The translations under genes were made by a program, and so were the position numbers. Below the pieces are notes generated by a model. That model saw nothing but the letters and a program-made list of their open reading frames with translations, searched no databases and had not been told where the DNA came from. From positions 1 to 36,397 of the forward strand of contig CANSTU010000034.1 of NCBI GenBank assembly GCA_947650005.1: DNA of 36,397 nt, in the 5' to 3' direction. Below, one piece after another: positions 1-7,139 of this stretch. The first letter of the stretch is position 1, and the number at the start of each line of letters is the position of its first letter. This DNA comes from an uncultured Lachnospiraceae bacterium. GTDB lineage: Bacteria > Bacillota > Clostridia > Lachnospirales > Lachnospiraceae.

Positions 1-263
1 AGCAAAAAACAGGACTAAATTAAAATAAATATCTAAGGATCTCCAATCAAACAGATAGCCTTTTTCCAATTTCCAGACCAATTTCTCCCAATATTCAGCA
101 GGCAAAATTCAAAACCCAGTTACTCAAATTGCACATAAAATTAAGAAATGTATGAATAATCACCAAATTTTGGAAAATCAGCAGTGGGAACACTTTTCCG
201 AAAAGGGAGTTAGAAAATGGAATCGTTCCCTGAGAAAAACCTTGGACAGGCATCAGACCGCAG

Positions 264-386
264 TCAGCACATTTCAAATAGCCGCTGGAAACTTTCCCGC
301 TCCGTATTGCCTCCCGTGTGCCCATCGTCCACGTACTCAGCATAACCTTCAAATTTATCCATGTGGTTACAGCAAAGATCGTTAAT
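264..386 (-). pseudogene. Possible serine recombinase remnant
   Basis: On the minus strand a short reading frame contains EYVDDGHTGGNTERESFQRL, resembling the stretch after the catalytic domain of large serine recombinases (EYVDDGYSG followed by a basic residue and FQRLL). It ends at an in-frame TGA at 264-266 and has no catalytic N-terminus, so it cannot be functional. It lies in AT-rich DNA with no intact gene. The match is by eye over about 30 residues and could be chance. Confidence 0.35.
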
Positions 387-585
387 TATATCACTTTTAT
401 TTATTATAGTCCGTAAGTTATCGCAAAAGTGCTTGCAGACACTTTATGGAAAGTTGGAAGAGAGCAAACATCTGCGCCGCCCTGCCCACGTAACGGGGCC
501 AGCATAGGCAACGCTGATCTCACTGTTTCAGCCCGCCTACGGTTTCTACGTTCTGCGCCCAAGTGTACAGTTTTCAAGAAATAAC

Positions 586-687
586 TTGCTCACGCAAAAA
601 TCTCAACATAAGAACAAAGCGCTGGCAGCAGTTGAACGGATGACAGAGAAATGGACGCCGAAATATCCAAATTCCATGAAACGCTAA
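586..687 (+). pseudogene. Possible IS256-type transposase C-terminal remnant
   Basis: The plus frame reads HKNKALAAVERM and then TEKWTPKYPNSMKR before a stop at 685-687. This resembles the C-terminal EKWGKKYP..KSWxxNW region of IS256/mutator transposases, but it stops just before the expected tryptophan. The DDE catalytic part is absent and upstream codons in the same frame contain stops. It is best read as a fragment left by an old insertion and deletion. The rest of 1-712 shows no recognisable gene. Confidence 0.4.
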
Positions 688-712
688 AAGTATCCGCCAA
701 AATAGCCCCTAT

Positions 713-1462
713 CTACTCACAGTATATCTGTATTAGACGATTTCTCTTTTCCCGGTCTAATCCGTACTCGCTTTCAAAGAATTCGTCATAGCCGGTATAT
801 TTCCTTTTGATAGAATCGATGGTCAACCGGATAAAATCTTCCGAGACGCCCAGCAGGGGCGTACATATCTGCCTATATTCTTCTGGAATATTCAACTGCT
901 CAGCTAAACCAGCATACTCCTCTTCCAAATACTGATTGGACAGCAAATATTCTTTCACCGCATCTTCTTCATTCATGTCCAATGCCATCATGATCAGAAA
1001 ACCAGCGACTCCGGTTCTGTCTTTCCCTGCGGTACAGTGAAAATAAATATTTCCATCGTTTTCTAAGAGAAGGGTAAACAGTCTTTGATATGCCGGACTG
1101 TCAAACGCCATGGTACGATATCCCTCCTTTAAATATCCAAGGATATCCTGGAACAGGCCGGCATCCATTTTCCTCTTTATCATCTTTTCAAAGTCAAAAC
1201 CATTTTCATCATGCTTTTGTACTCTTAACGCGCCAATCCGTTCATAGTCTGCAATAGAAAACGGGTAATCCTTCGCCATCTCAGCTTCTTTTTCATCGCG
1301 GAAATCAAGAATATGTCTGATCGCTAATGCATCTTCAAGATAATCTGCCTGCTCCGGTGTGATACAGTCTAGTGCTCCTCCGCGAAAAATCATATTCTTT
1401 TTCATCATTTTTCCGCCTTGGTTCTTATATCCGCTGATATCTCTAAAATTGCGTATGTTCAT
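713..1462 (-). CDS. Tyrosine-protein phosphatase (Y_phosphatase3 / PTP-like)
   Basis: The 249-residue cytoplasmic protein carries the cysteine phosphatase P-loop HCTAGKDRTG (C-x5-R), preceded by RNFRDISGY and RHILDFRD, typical of the bacterial protein-tyrosine/serine phosphatase family that includes lipid and phosphotyrosine phosphatases. The substrate is unknown. I place the start at the ATG at 1462, not the in-frame ATG at 1474: the latter lies inside the conserved hairpin leader block AGATGGGAGC, whose GGGAG is the ribosome-binding site for 1462. The coding region looks more AT-rich than the genes that follow and lies next to mobile-element scraps, so it may be a transferred gene where other Clostridia have rpe and thiN. 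Confidence 0.85.
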   Translation of the reverse strand: MNIRNFRDISGYKNQGGKMMKKNMIFRGGALDCITPEQADYLEDALAIRHILDFRDEKEAEMAKDYPFSIADYERIGALRVQKHDENGFDFEKMIKRKMDAGLFQDILGYLKEGYRTMAFDSPAYQRLFTLLLENDGNIYFHCTAGKDRTGVAGFLIMMALDMNEEDAVKEYLLSNQYLEEEYAGLAEQLNIPEEYRQICTPLLGVSEDFIRLTIDSIKRKYTGYDEFFESEYGLDREKRNRLIQIYCE

Positions 1463-1464
1463 AT

Positions 1465-1530
1465 TTGCTCCCATCTGCCCGCTTTAGCGGGCATACAAAT
1501 CAGGGAGATTGAAAATTTTATTTTTCAATC
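1465..1530 (-). repeat. Hairpin leader element (two hairpins) before tyrosine phosphatase
   Basis: Read on the minus strand: an AT-rich stem (GATTGAAAA / TTTTCAATC, 1507-1530), then GATTTGTAT, then a GC stem GCCCGC TAAA GCGGGC (1477-1492), then AGATGGGAGC and the start codon. The GC stem is perfect and its base is 14 nt from the ATG. The same layout occurs before rlmN and fmt. Confidence 0.8.
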
Positions 1531-1582
1531 TTTACCCATCTGTGTACAGGACACGCACTCAGATTAAGGAATTGAAAGTTTA

Positions 1583-1625
1583 AATTTTGCTTCCATCTAC
1601 GCGCTTTAGCGCACTTACAAACCAG
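1583..1625 (-). repeat. Orphan copy of the hairpin leader element
   Basis: Minus-strand sequence TTTGTAAGTGCGCTAAAGCG continues into GCGTAGATGGAAGCAAA. It has the GCGC TAAA GCGC stem (1601-1612) and a degraded AGATGGGAGC block, but no start codon follows. It sits 70 nt upstream of the functional-looking copy at 1465-1530. The gap 1475-1748 holds these elements and no gene. Confidence 0.65.
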
Positions 1626-1748
1626 AGGAACGAAGATTTGGAAAAGCTTCCGCTCCCAGCTTCCCACCCATCACAGGCTGCGCCCGCTAGGCTGCCGACG
1701 ATAAAGCGTTTTAAACTTCCAACCGATCCTCAGTCGCCTTATCACCTT

Positions 1749-2957
1749 TCAATATTTTCTCCTGTCCTTTAATTCATCGTAAAGCAGACAGTAATCCGCA
1801 TATCGCGACGCGCCGATTTTCCCCTCCGCAAGGGCCTTCTTCACGCCGCATCCCGGTTCCCTCAGATGGGCGCAGCCAGAAAAGCGGCATGCGGCTTCCC
1901 ACTTGGAAAACTCAGGAAAAAAGCCGGCCAGTTCTTCCTTTTCTATCCCGTATACCCCTGCAAGCTCGATGGAACTAAAGCCCGGGGTGTCCACAATATA
2001 GGTGCCGGGACGAATACAGATCAGTTCGGAATGCCTGGTAGTATGCCGTCCCCTTTTTATCTTAGCGCTGACCTCTCCAGTTTCCATTAAAATTCCGTCC
2101 TGTAGACCGTTAATCAGCGAAGATTTTCCCACACCGCTGGGCCCGGCCACCGCAGTGGTCCGGTTTTGCAGGATAGCCTGCAGTTCGCCGAGACCTTCTT
2201 GTTGTACGGCGCTGGTAAACAGAACCGGATAGCCTGCAATACGGTAATCCCATGCCAGCTTCTCCAATTCCCCTTCTCCTGCTAAATCGCGCTTGTTAAA
2301 ACAGATACAGCAGGGAATCCCCTGCTGCTCCATGGTAATCAGAAACCGGTCCAACAGGTTCAGGTTAGGTTCCGGGTTTGCAGCTGCCAGGATCACCAAT
2401 GCTTGATCCACATTGGCCACCGCAGGACGGATGAGCGCATTTTTTCTGGAAAGGATTCGGCGGACATTCCCTTCCCGCTCCTCCTCATCCAGCACGTCCA
2501 TTTCCACGTAATCCCCGGGAAGAGGCTTCATCCCGTCCTTCCGGAAAATTCCTTTTGCCCGGCATTCATAGACCACGTCCCGCAGGATAGCCTGGCCATC
2601 CGTCCCTCCCCTTCTGAGACACGCCGTTGGGCCGTCTTTCTTTCCTTTTCCCACGCAGGCTGTCAGGCCATCCCCGCCTCTTCTTTCAGCGCAAGATGTC
2701 AAGACATTTCCATCTCTCCCTTCAGCGCAGGCCGTCAGGCCATCTTTGTCTCTCCCTTCAGCGCAGGCCGTCAGGCCATCTCCACCTTCCCTTTCAGAGC
2801 AGGCTGTCAAGACATTTCCGCCCACCTTTTCAGCGCAATCAGCCTGACCATCTGCCTCTTCTCCCTGAGGATAGCCCACTGCATCCGCTGCCCTATCCTC
2901 TTCCAATACCTGCACATAATAGAAACCCGCAATGCCTCTAATAATCCGTCCCCGCAT
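1749..2957 (-). CDS. rsgA: Ribosome small-subunit GTPase RsgA with repeat-expanded N-terminal domain
   Basis: RsgA is a circularly permuted GTPase that aids late 30S subunit maturation. Visible motifs are NKRD (G4), AGPSGVGKSSLIN (G1), a threonine-bearing switch RGRHTTRH, DTPGFSS (G3) and the C-terminal zinc knuckle with C, H and C residues around CRFSGCAHLREPGCGVK. The OB-fold begins as usual (MRGRIIRGIAGFYYVQV) and resumes at VVYECRAKGIFRKD, but about 100 residues are inserted between these, made of a 12-residue repeat. The 402 residues compare with about 290 in typical homologues. The ATG at 2957 is preferred; a GTG at 2963 overlapping the prkC stop is possible. It is translationally close to prkC. 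Confidence 0.93.
   Translation of the reverse strand: MRGRIIRGIAGFYYVQVLEEDRAADAVGYPQGEEADGQADCAEKVGGNVLTACSEREGGDGLTACAEGRDKDGLTACAEGRDGNVLTSCAERRGGDGLTACVGKGKKDGPTACLRRGGTDGQAILRDVVYECRAKGIFRKDGMKPLPGDYVEMDVLDEEEREGNVRRILSRKNALIRPAVANVDQALVILAAANPEPNLNLLDRFLITMEQQGIPCCICFNKRDLAGEGELEKLAWDYRIAGYPVLFTSAVQQEGLGELQAILQNRTTAVAGPSGVGKSSLINGLQDGILMETGEVSAKIKRGRHTTRHSELICIRPGTYIVDTPGFSSIELAGVYGIEKEELAGFFPEFSKWEAACRFSGCAHLREPGCGVKKALAEGKIGASRYADYCLLYDELKDRRKY
2581..2868 (-). repeat. 36-bp in-frame tandem repeat inside rsgA
   Basis: Seven to eight units start at 2581, 2617, 2653, 2689, 2725, 2761, 2797 and 2833, exactly 36 bp apart. The best-conserved units begin GCGCAGGCCGTCAGGCCATC on plus. Translated on minus the unit is 12 residues, approximately xREGGDGLTACAE. 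The outer units are most diverged. There are no spacers, so this is a minisatellite-like coding repeat and not CRISPR. Confidence 0.9.
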
Positions 2958-2959
2958 AC

Positions 2960-5065
2960 TCACTCTTTTCTGCTGAATTCCACCGGTCTGCTAATCGACT
3001 TCTCCTCCACCGTTCCGGGCACGGTCGTGGTTTCTCCGGTTTCAGGGTTTACCACCGTTGAGGACTGGCTTGTCACGTTATAAATCAGCGTCAGCGTACC
3101 CGTCGCCTCGTTGAGATCCAACAGATTGACCGGCGTAGGGAACGACGCGGTGGTCATACGGTACAATTCTCTTCCGCCCGCCGTGGTGAGCACGATGAGG
3201 CACGGCGTACCCTGCACATAGGCTGGATCCTCCAGAGCAGGACTTTCGATATTGGCCATATACATATAGGTGACCTTTGGTCCAATGCTCACATGCAGAT
3301 CCACCGTTGTTCCCGGTTCCACCTCCGTACCAACGGAATAACTCTGATAGCATACTTTACCGACCAAGGCCTCGTTGTCGTTGTTCACCTCTTCCACGGT
3401 GCCCACATTCACCCCGGCCGCCTTCAAGGTGGTCTCCGCATCTTCAGGGAGCATACCCATCACATCCGGCACGGGCACCTTGCTTTCCTGAGCGCCCTGG
3501 CTGACGGTGATCGTTACGACGCTTCCGCGCTCCGCGCTGGTCCCGGCCTCCGGGTTCTGCGCCATCACATTTCCTTTCACCACAGTATCGGAAAAGCCTT
3601 CATTTTTTTCGGGCACAAACCCCTCCGCCTCCAGCTCAGACACGGCCTCCGCTAGACTCTTATTCTTTACATCTGGGATTTCCACCCCCGAAGTCCCGCT
3701 CACCGAAAGTTCCACATGATCTCCAGCCGAAAGTTGTGTTCCTTCCCTGATATTCGCGCCGATCACCTGGCCTTCGGGCACATCCGCGCTTTTCTCGTAT
3801 ACCACGGAAACTTCCAACCCCAGCCCTGTGAGCTCCTGTCTGGCCTGTGCCTCGCTCATTCCGGCCACTTCGATCATCTTGACCACATCTTCCTGGGTAC
3901 TGGGCGTAAAACGGAATACGCCGATTCCCCTTCCCACCAGAAAAATGACGATACATCCGATTAAAACAGCGCCTATCACCGCCAGGATGGTGGTAACGCG
4001 CTCCATCCTGGATTCATACTCTTCTTCCTCCTCTTCCCGATAATCCGCTTCGTAGTTTCCCTGCTTTTTCTTACTGCTTTTAGGCGGAGGGGCAGCCGCC
4101 TTCCTGTCGTTCTTTTTCAGGCGAATTTCCTCCGTATGGGACGACTTCCTGCCGGACTGCTTCTTGATCTCATTCAATTCATCCCGGGAGATCTTGCGGG
4201 TAGCGCCGCCCGTATCCATGTCCATCACCTTGACGAAGTCCTCGTCAGGTGAAACCAGGGATTTTTTCAGGTCTTCGATCAACCTGCCTACGGTTTGATA
4301 TCTGCGATCCGGGCTCTTCTGGGTGCTCTTAAGCACGATCTGTTCCACGCTCACCGGGATCTCCGGCACATAATCCCTAGGGGAAGGCATGGGCTCCTGG
4401 ATATGTTTGATGGCTACGGCGACCGTGGTATCCCCGTTAAAGGGCACCCTGCCGGTGAGCATCTCAAACAGAGTGATGCCCATGGAATAAATATCGCTCT
4501 TTTCATCGCTGTATCCGCCCCTGGCTTGTTCCGGCGAAGTATAGTGGACGCTCCCCATCACATTGGAGGTGATGGTGTCGCTCGTCGCCGCCTTGGCGAT
4601 CCCAAAATCCGTAACTTTGACCTTTCCTTCCTTGGAAATGATAATATTCTGCGGTTTAATATCCCTGTGGATAATATGGTTATTATGGGCCGCCTCAATC
4701 CCCATGCACGCCTGAATGGCAATGCTCACCGCCTCCTTCACGGACAGACGCGCTTTTTTCTCAATATATCTTTTCAGGGTGATCCCTTCCACCAGTTCCA
4801 TCACGATATAATGGATCCCGGCATCCTCACCCACATCATAGACATTCACGATATTGGGATGCATCAGGCTGGCCGCAGCCTGTGCCTCCACTCTGAACTT
4901 AGACACAAAGTTGGAATTTTCGCTGAATTCCTGTTTTAATACCTTTACCGCCACATAACGGTTCAGTTTATGATCTTTCGCTTTATATACATCCGACATT
5001 CCGCCGGTACCTATTTTCTCAAGTATTTCATATCTGTCGCCCAACATCATTCCGATTTTAATCAT
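2960..5065 (-). CDS. prkC: PASTA-domain serine/threonine protein kinase (PrkC/Stk)
   Basis: This 701-residue membrane kinase senses muropeptides or lipid II and phosphorylates proteins of cell-wall synthesis and translation. An N-terminal Hanks kinase domain (about residues 7-270) shows the glycine loop GTGGMSDVY, VAVK (K41), HRDIKPQN (about 133-140) and DFG (about 153). A basic, charged linker is followed by one membrane helix (TTILAVIGAVLIGCIVIFLV) and three extracellular PASTA repeats, the second starting GVEIPDVKNKSL and the third VPVPDVMGM. The C-terminus adds a beta-rich tail. The ATG at 5065 is chosen because the ATG at 5077 lies in the hairpin leader block. The cognate phosphatase is immediately upstream. 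Confidence 0.95.
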   Translation of the reverse strand: MIKIGMMLGDRYEILEKIGTGGMSDVYKAKDHKLNRYVAVKVLKQEFSENSNFVSKFRVEAQAAASLMHPNIVNVYDVGEDAGIHYIVMELVEGITLKRYIEKKARLSVKEAVSIAIQACMGIEAAHNNHIIHRDIKPQNIIISKEGKVKVTDFGIAKAATSDTITSNVMGSVHYTSPEQARGGYSDEKSDIYSMGITLFEMLTGRVPFNGDTTVAVAIKHIQEPMPSPRDYVPEIPVSVEQIVLKSTQKSPDRRYQTVGRLIEDLKKSLVSPDEDFVKVMDMDTGGATRKISRDELNEIKKQSGRKSSHTEEIRLKKNDRKAAAPPPKSSKKKQGNYEADYREEEEEEYESRMERVTTILAVIGAVLIGCIVIFLVGRGIGVFRFTPSTQEDVVKMIEVAGMSEAQARQELTGLGLEVSVVYEKSADVPEGQVIGANIREGTQLSAGDHVELSVSGTSGVEIPDVKNKSLAEAVSELEAEGFVPEKNEGFSDTVVKGNVMAQNPEAGTSAERGSVVTITVSQGAQESKVPVPDVMGMLPEDAETTLKAAGVNVGTVEEVNNDNEALVGKVCYQSYSVGTEVEPGTTVDLHVSIGPKVTYMYMANIESPALEDPAYVQGTPCLIVLTTAGGRELYRMTTASFPTPVNLLDLNEATGTLTLIYNVTSQSSTVVNPETGETTTVPGTVEEKSISRPVEFSRKE

Positions 5066-5093
5066 CCTAACTCCCATCTGCCGTCCCGGCGGG
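5066..5093 (-). repeat. Hairpin leader element before prkC
   Basis: Minus strand: CCCGCCGGGACGGC, then AGATGGGAGTTAGG and ATG. The stem is weaker than in other copies, but the downstream block and spacing match, and GATTTGG sits upstream where other copies have GATTTGTAT. It lies in the 56-bp gap between the PP2C stop and prkC, so the kinase has its own ribosome-binding site. Confidence 0.6.
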
Positions 5094-5121
5094 TGTCCAA
5101 ATCGAGACGGTTATCCACCAT

Positions 5122-5859
5122 CTATGCGAACGGGTCAACCACAATGACCGCGATGTTATCTCTTCCACCATTATCATTCGCCGCCTGGATCAAGGCCTTT
5201 GCCCCTTCGCGGACTCCCTCTTCCTCCGTCAGGATCCGATAGATCTCCGTATCCTCCAGCATATCCGTTAAGCCGTCCGAACACAGGAGTACCAGATTCC
5301 CGGGCGCAAGATCTTTCTCAAAGCAGTCTACCTTCAGGTTCTCTTCCAGCCCCACCGCACGGGTAATGATGTTTTTATTCGGATGAATCCTGGCCTCTTC
5401 CCTGTTGATGCCTCCCACGCGCACCATCTCCTGCACAAGGGAATGGTCCTCAGTAATCTGTCTGATTCCCCCATTGACCACATAAAGCCGGCTATCGCCC
5501 ACATTGGCCGTTATCAGGGTCTCTCCTTCAATGCATGCCGCCACTACAGTGGTTCCCATCCCATAGAGGCGTTCATCCTGCCCTGCCAATCGCTCCAGCA
5601 CACCGTTCGCCTCCCGGATCGCATCCGTGAGGATCTCCGGTATTCCGGTTTTTTTTGATTCCTGTATGCTTTTCAGAATGATTTCCACCGCACAGCTGGA
5701 GGCATAACCTCCGGCCCTATGGCCCCCCATACCGTCTGCCACCAGGAAAATATTAGGCAGATTACCCACCGGCTCCGTGGAGGCATACAAGTGGTCCTGA
5801 TTCAATTGTCTCTTTTTTCCGATATCCGTAATGGAAAACGCCTTCACTTCGTATCTCAC
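5122..5859 (-). CDS. prpC: PP2C-type serine/threonine phosphatase (PrpC/Stp)
   Basis: The 245-residue manganese-dependent phosphatase reverses phosphorylation by the adjacent PASTA kinase. PP2C motifs appear in order: SITDIGKKRQLNQD, VADGMGGHRAG (metal aspartate and glycine), MGTTVVAA, ANVGDSRLY, EDHSLVQEMV, CSDGLTD and GGRDNIAVI. The start is a GTG at 5859 whose GTGA overlaps the rlmN stop codon, implying translational coupling. The AAAGG just before it is closer than ideal, but no other start fits the family N-terminus. The rlmN-PP2C-kinase-rsgA order is conserved in Clostridia. Confidence 0.94.
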   Translation of the reverse strand: MRYEVKAFSITDIGKKRQLNQDHLYASTEPVGNLPNIFLVADGMGGHRAGGYASSCAVEIILKSIQESKKTGIPEILTDAIREANGVLERLAGQDERLYGMGTTVVAACIEGETLITANVGDSRLYVVNGGIRQITEDHSLVQEMVRVGGINREEARIHPNKNIITRAVGLEENLKVDCFEKDLAPGNLVLLCSDGLTDMLEDTEIYRILTEEEGVREGAKALIQAANDNGGRDNIAVIVVDPFA

Positions 5860-6893
5860 CTTTCTTCGGACAGATGACGGCGGCGCAGCTGCCCGCAGGC
5901 GCCGTCGATATCCCTGCCCATTTCCCTTCTAATGGTAACATTTATTCTATTTTTTTCAAGTTCCTTTTTAAAGGTCTCCGTAGCCAAACGGCCGGATTCT
6001 CGATAATCCCTCTCTCGGATGGGATTCACTGGGATCAGGTTCACATGTGCCGCAAGCGGCTTTGCCAGAGCTGAAAGCCGTCTGGCGTCCGCCGGTGAAT
6101 CGTTTATGCCGCCCACCAGCGCATATTCAAAGGTGATCCTCCTGCCCGTCTTTTCAAAATAGTATGCGCACGCCTCCATCAGTTCATCCAGAGACCATCT
6201 TTCGGCGATAGGCATCAGGCTACGGCGCTTTTCGTCCGTGGCCGCGTGCAGGGAAAGGGCCAGGGTAATCTGCATCCCTTCCTCCGCCAGCCGCCTCATC
6301 TGCGGCACAAGGCCGCAGGTGGAAACGGTAATATTCCTTTGGCTGATGTGCAGCCCGCCTTCCGAAGAAAGCAGCTGCAGGAACCTCACCAGATTGTCAT
6401 AATTATCCAATGGCTCCCCAGTCCCCATGACCACCACGTTGGAAACCCGCTCCCCCGTAATCCTTGTGATGGAGTAGACCTGCTCCAACATTTCAGAAGG
6501 CAGCAGGTTCCTCACCCAGCCGTCCAAGGTGGAAGCACAGAAGCGGCATCCCATCCTGCAGCCTGCCTGGGAAGAGATGCACACAGAATTTCCGTGCTTA
6601 TATTTCATCCAAACGCTTTCCACCAGATTTCCATCCCCCAAGGAAAACAGGAATTTCCGCGTTTGGTCCAAAGCGGATTCCTGCATTTTCACCAATTCAA
6701 GACGGATGAGGGGATGGGTATCCAAAAGACGCTTCCTAAAATCGCCCGGCAGGTTCGTCATCCGGTCGTAGTCCTCCGCCAGCTTGGCATGCATCCATCC
6801 ATAGAGCTGGGCGGCGCGGAAACCCTTTTCCCCCAGATCTTCCACTCCCCTTTTCAATTCTTCCAGCGTCATGGATTTGATATCATATCCCAT
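5856..6893 (-). CDS. rlmN: Dual-specificity RNA methyltransferase RlmN
   Basis: RlmN is a radical-SAM enzyme that methylates C2 of adenosine 2503 in 23S rRNA and A37 in some tRNAs. The 345-residue protein has the cluster-binding CRMGCRFC motif (C-x3-C-x2-C), the N-terminal accessory helices, VVMGTGEPLDNYDN, and the C-terminal catalytic cysteine in DIDGACGQL. The start is the ATG at 6893; the ATG at 6905 is part of the hairpin leader. The 3' end overlaps the PP2C start by four bases. The gap upstream to rsmB (6894-7139) carries several repeat elements, so this gene can be initiated separately from rsmB. Confidence 0.96.
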   Translation of the reverse strand: MGYDIKSMTLEELKRGVEDLGEKGFRAAQLYGWMHAKLAEDYDRMTNLPGDFRKRLLDTHPLIRLELVKMQESALDQTRKFLFSLGDGNLVESVWMKYKHGNSVCISSQAGCRMGCRFCASTLDGWVRNLLPSEMLEQVYSITRITGERVSNVVVMGTGEPLDNYDNLVRFLQLLSSEGGLHISQRNITVSTCGLVPQMRRLAEEGMQITLALSLHAATDEKRRSLMPIAERWSLDELMEACAYYFEKTGRRITFEYALVGGINDSPADARRLSALAKPLAAHVNLIPVNPIRERDYRESGRLATETFKKELEKNRINVTIRREMGRDIDGACGQLRRRHLSEER

Positions 6894-6895
6894 GT

Positions 6896-6960
6896 TTGCT
6901 CCCATCTAACACGTCAAGGCGCGTATACAAATCGGGGATTGAAAAGGTCAATTTTCAATC
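6896..6960 (-). repeat. Hairpin leader element (two hairpins) before rlmN
   Basis: Minus strand: AT stem GATTGAAAA / TTTTCAATC (6937-6960), GATTTGTAT, then ACGCG CCTTGA CGTGT (6909-6924), then AGATGGGAGCAAAC and ATG. The GC stem differs from the phosphatase copy at most positions yet still pairs, with one G-U. The AT stem arms match the phosphatase copy while the loop differs. Confidence 0.78.
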
Positions 6961-7110
6961 TTATACCCATTGAGCATCACAGGCTCTGTCTGTGATACTC
7001 CCATCCATCAGGAGTTTAAAACGAAATATAAAGCTTGACTCCCATCTGCTCACTTTGGCGCGTATATAAATCAGAGATGAGAGAAAAGATAACAGTCTTT
7101 CCCTCTTATC
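6961..7110 (-). repeat. Orphan hairpin-element copies between rsmB and rlmN
   Basis: Minus strand from 7110: an imperfect stem GATAAGAGGGAAAGA / TCTTTTCTCTCATC (about 7076-7110), GATTTATATACGCGCC, then GCAGATGGGAGTC (near 7030) with no start codon. A second block GATGGGAGT is followed by ATCACAG ACAGAGC CTGTGAT (6977-6997), a perfect 7-bp stem. AATGGGTATAAG then leads into the rlmN element; the phosphatase copy has ATGGGTAAAG at the same place. Confidence 0.6.
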
Positions 7111-7139
7111 CACAATCCGCCGACATATTGGCATTTCAC

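Noticed and set aside
95-352. Minus-strand frame with CADCG resembling a recombinase zinc ribbon
   Set aside because: Only the isolated CADCG fits; the overlapping frame with YVDDGHTGGN is a better recombinase match, and both cannot be right.
1507-1530. AT-rich stem as a rho-independent terminator
   Set aside because: No T run follows on the minus strand, and it is part of a repeated leader upstream of genes, not after them.
2581-2868. 36-bp regularly spaced repeats, CRISPR-like in period
   Set aside because: Units are contiguous with no spacers, stay in frame inside rsgA and code for a 12-residue repeat.
2403-3083. Plus-strand open frame of 226 codons opposite rsgA and prkC
   Set aside because: It is a frame shadow produced by the coding repeat and GC-rich third positions; no family motif or ribosome-binding site.
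6961-7015. Short frame MDGSITDRACDAQWV as a leader peptide
   Set aside because: No proper ribosome-binding site; it is explained by the repeat element and its hairpin.
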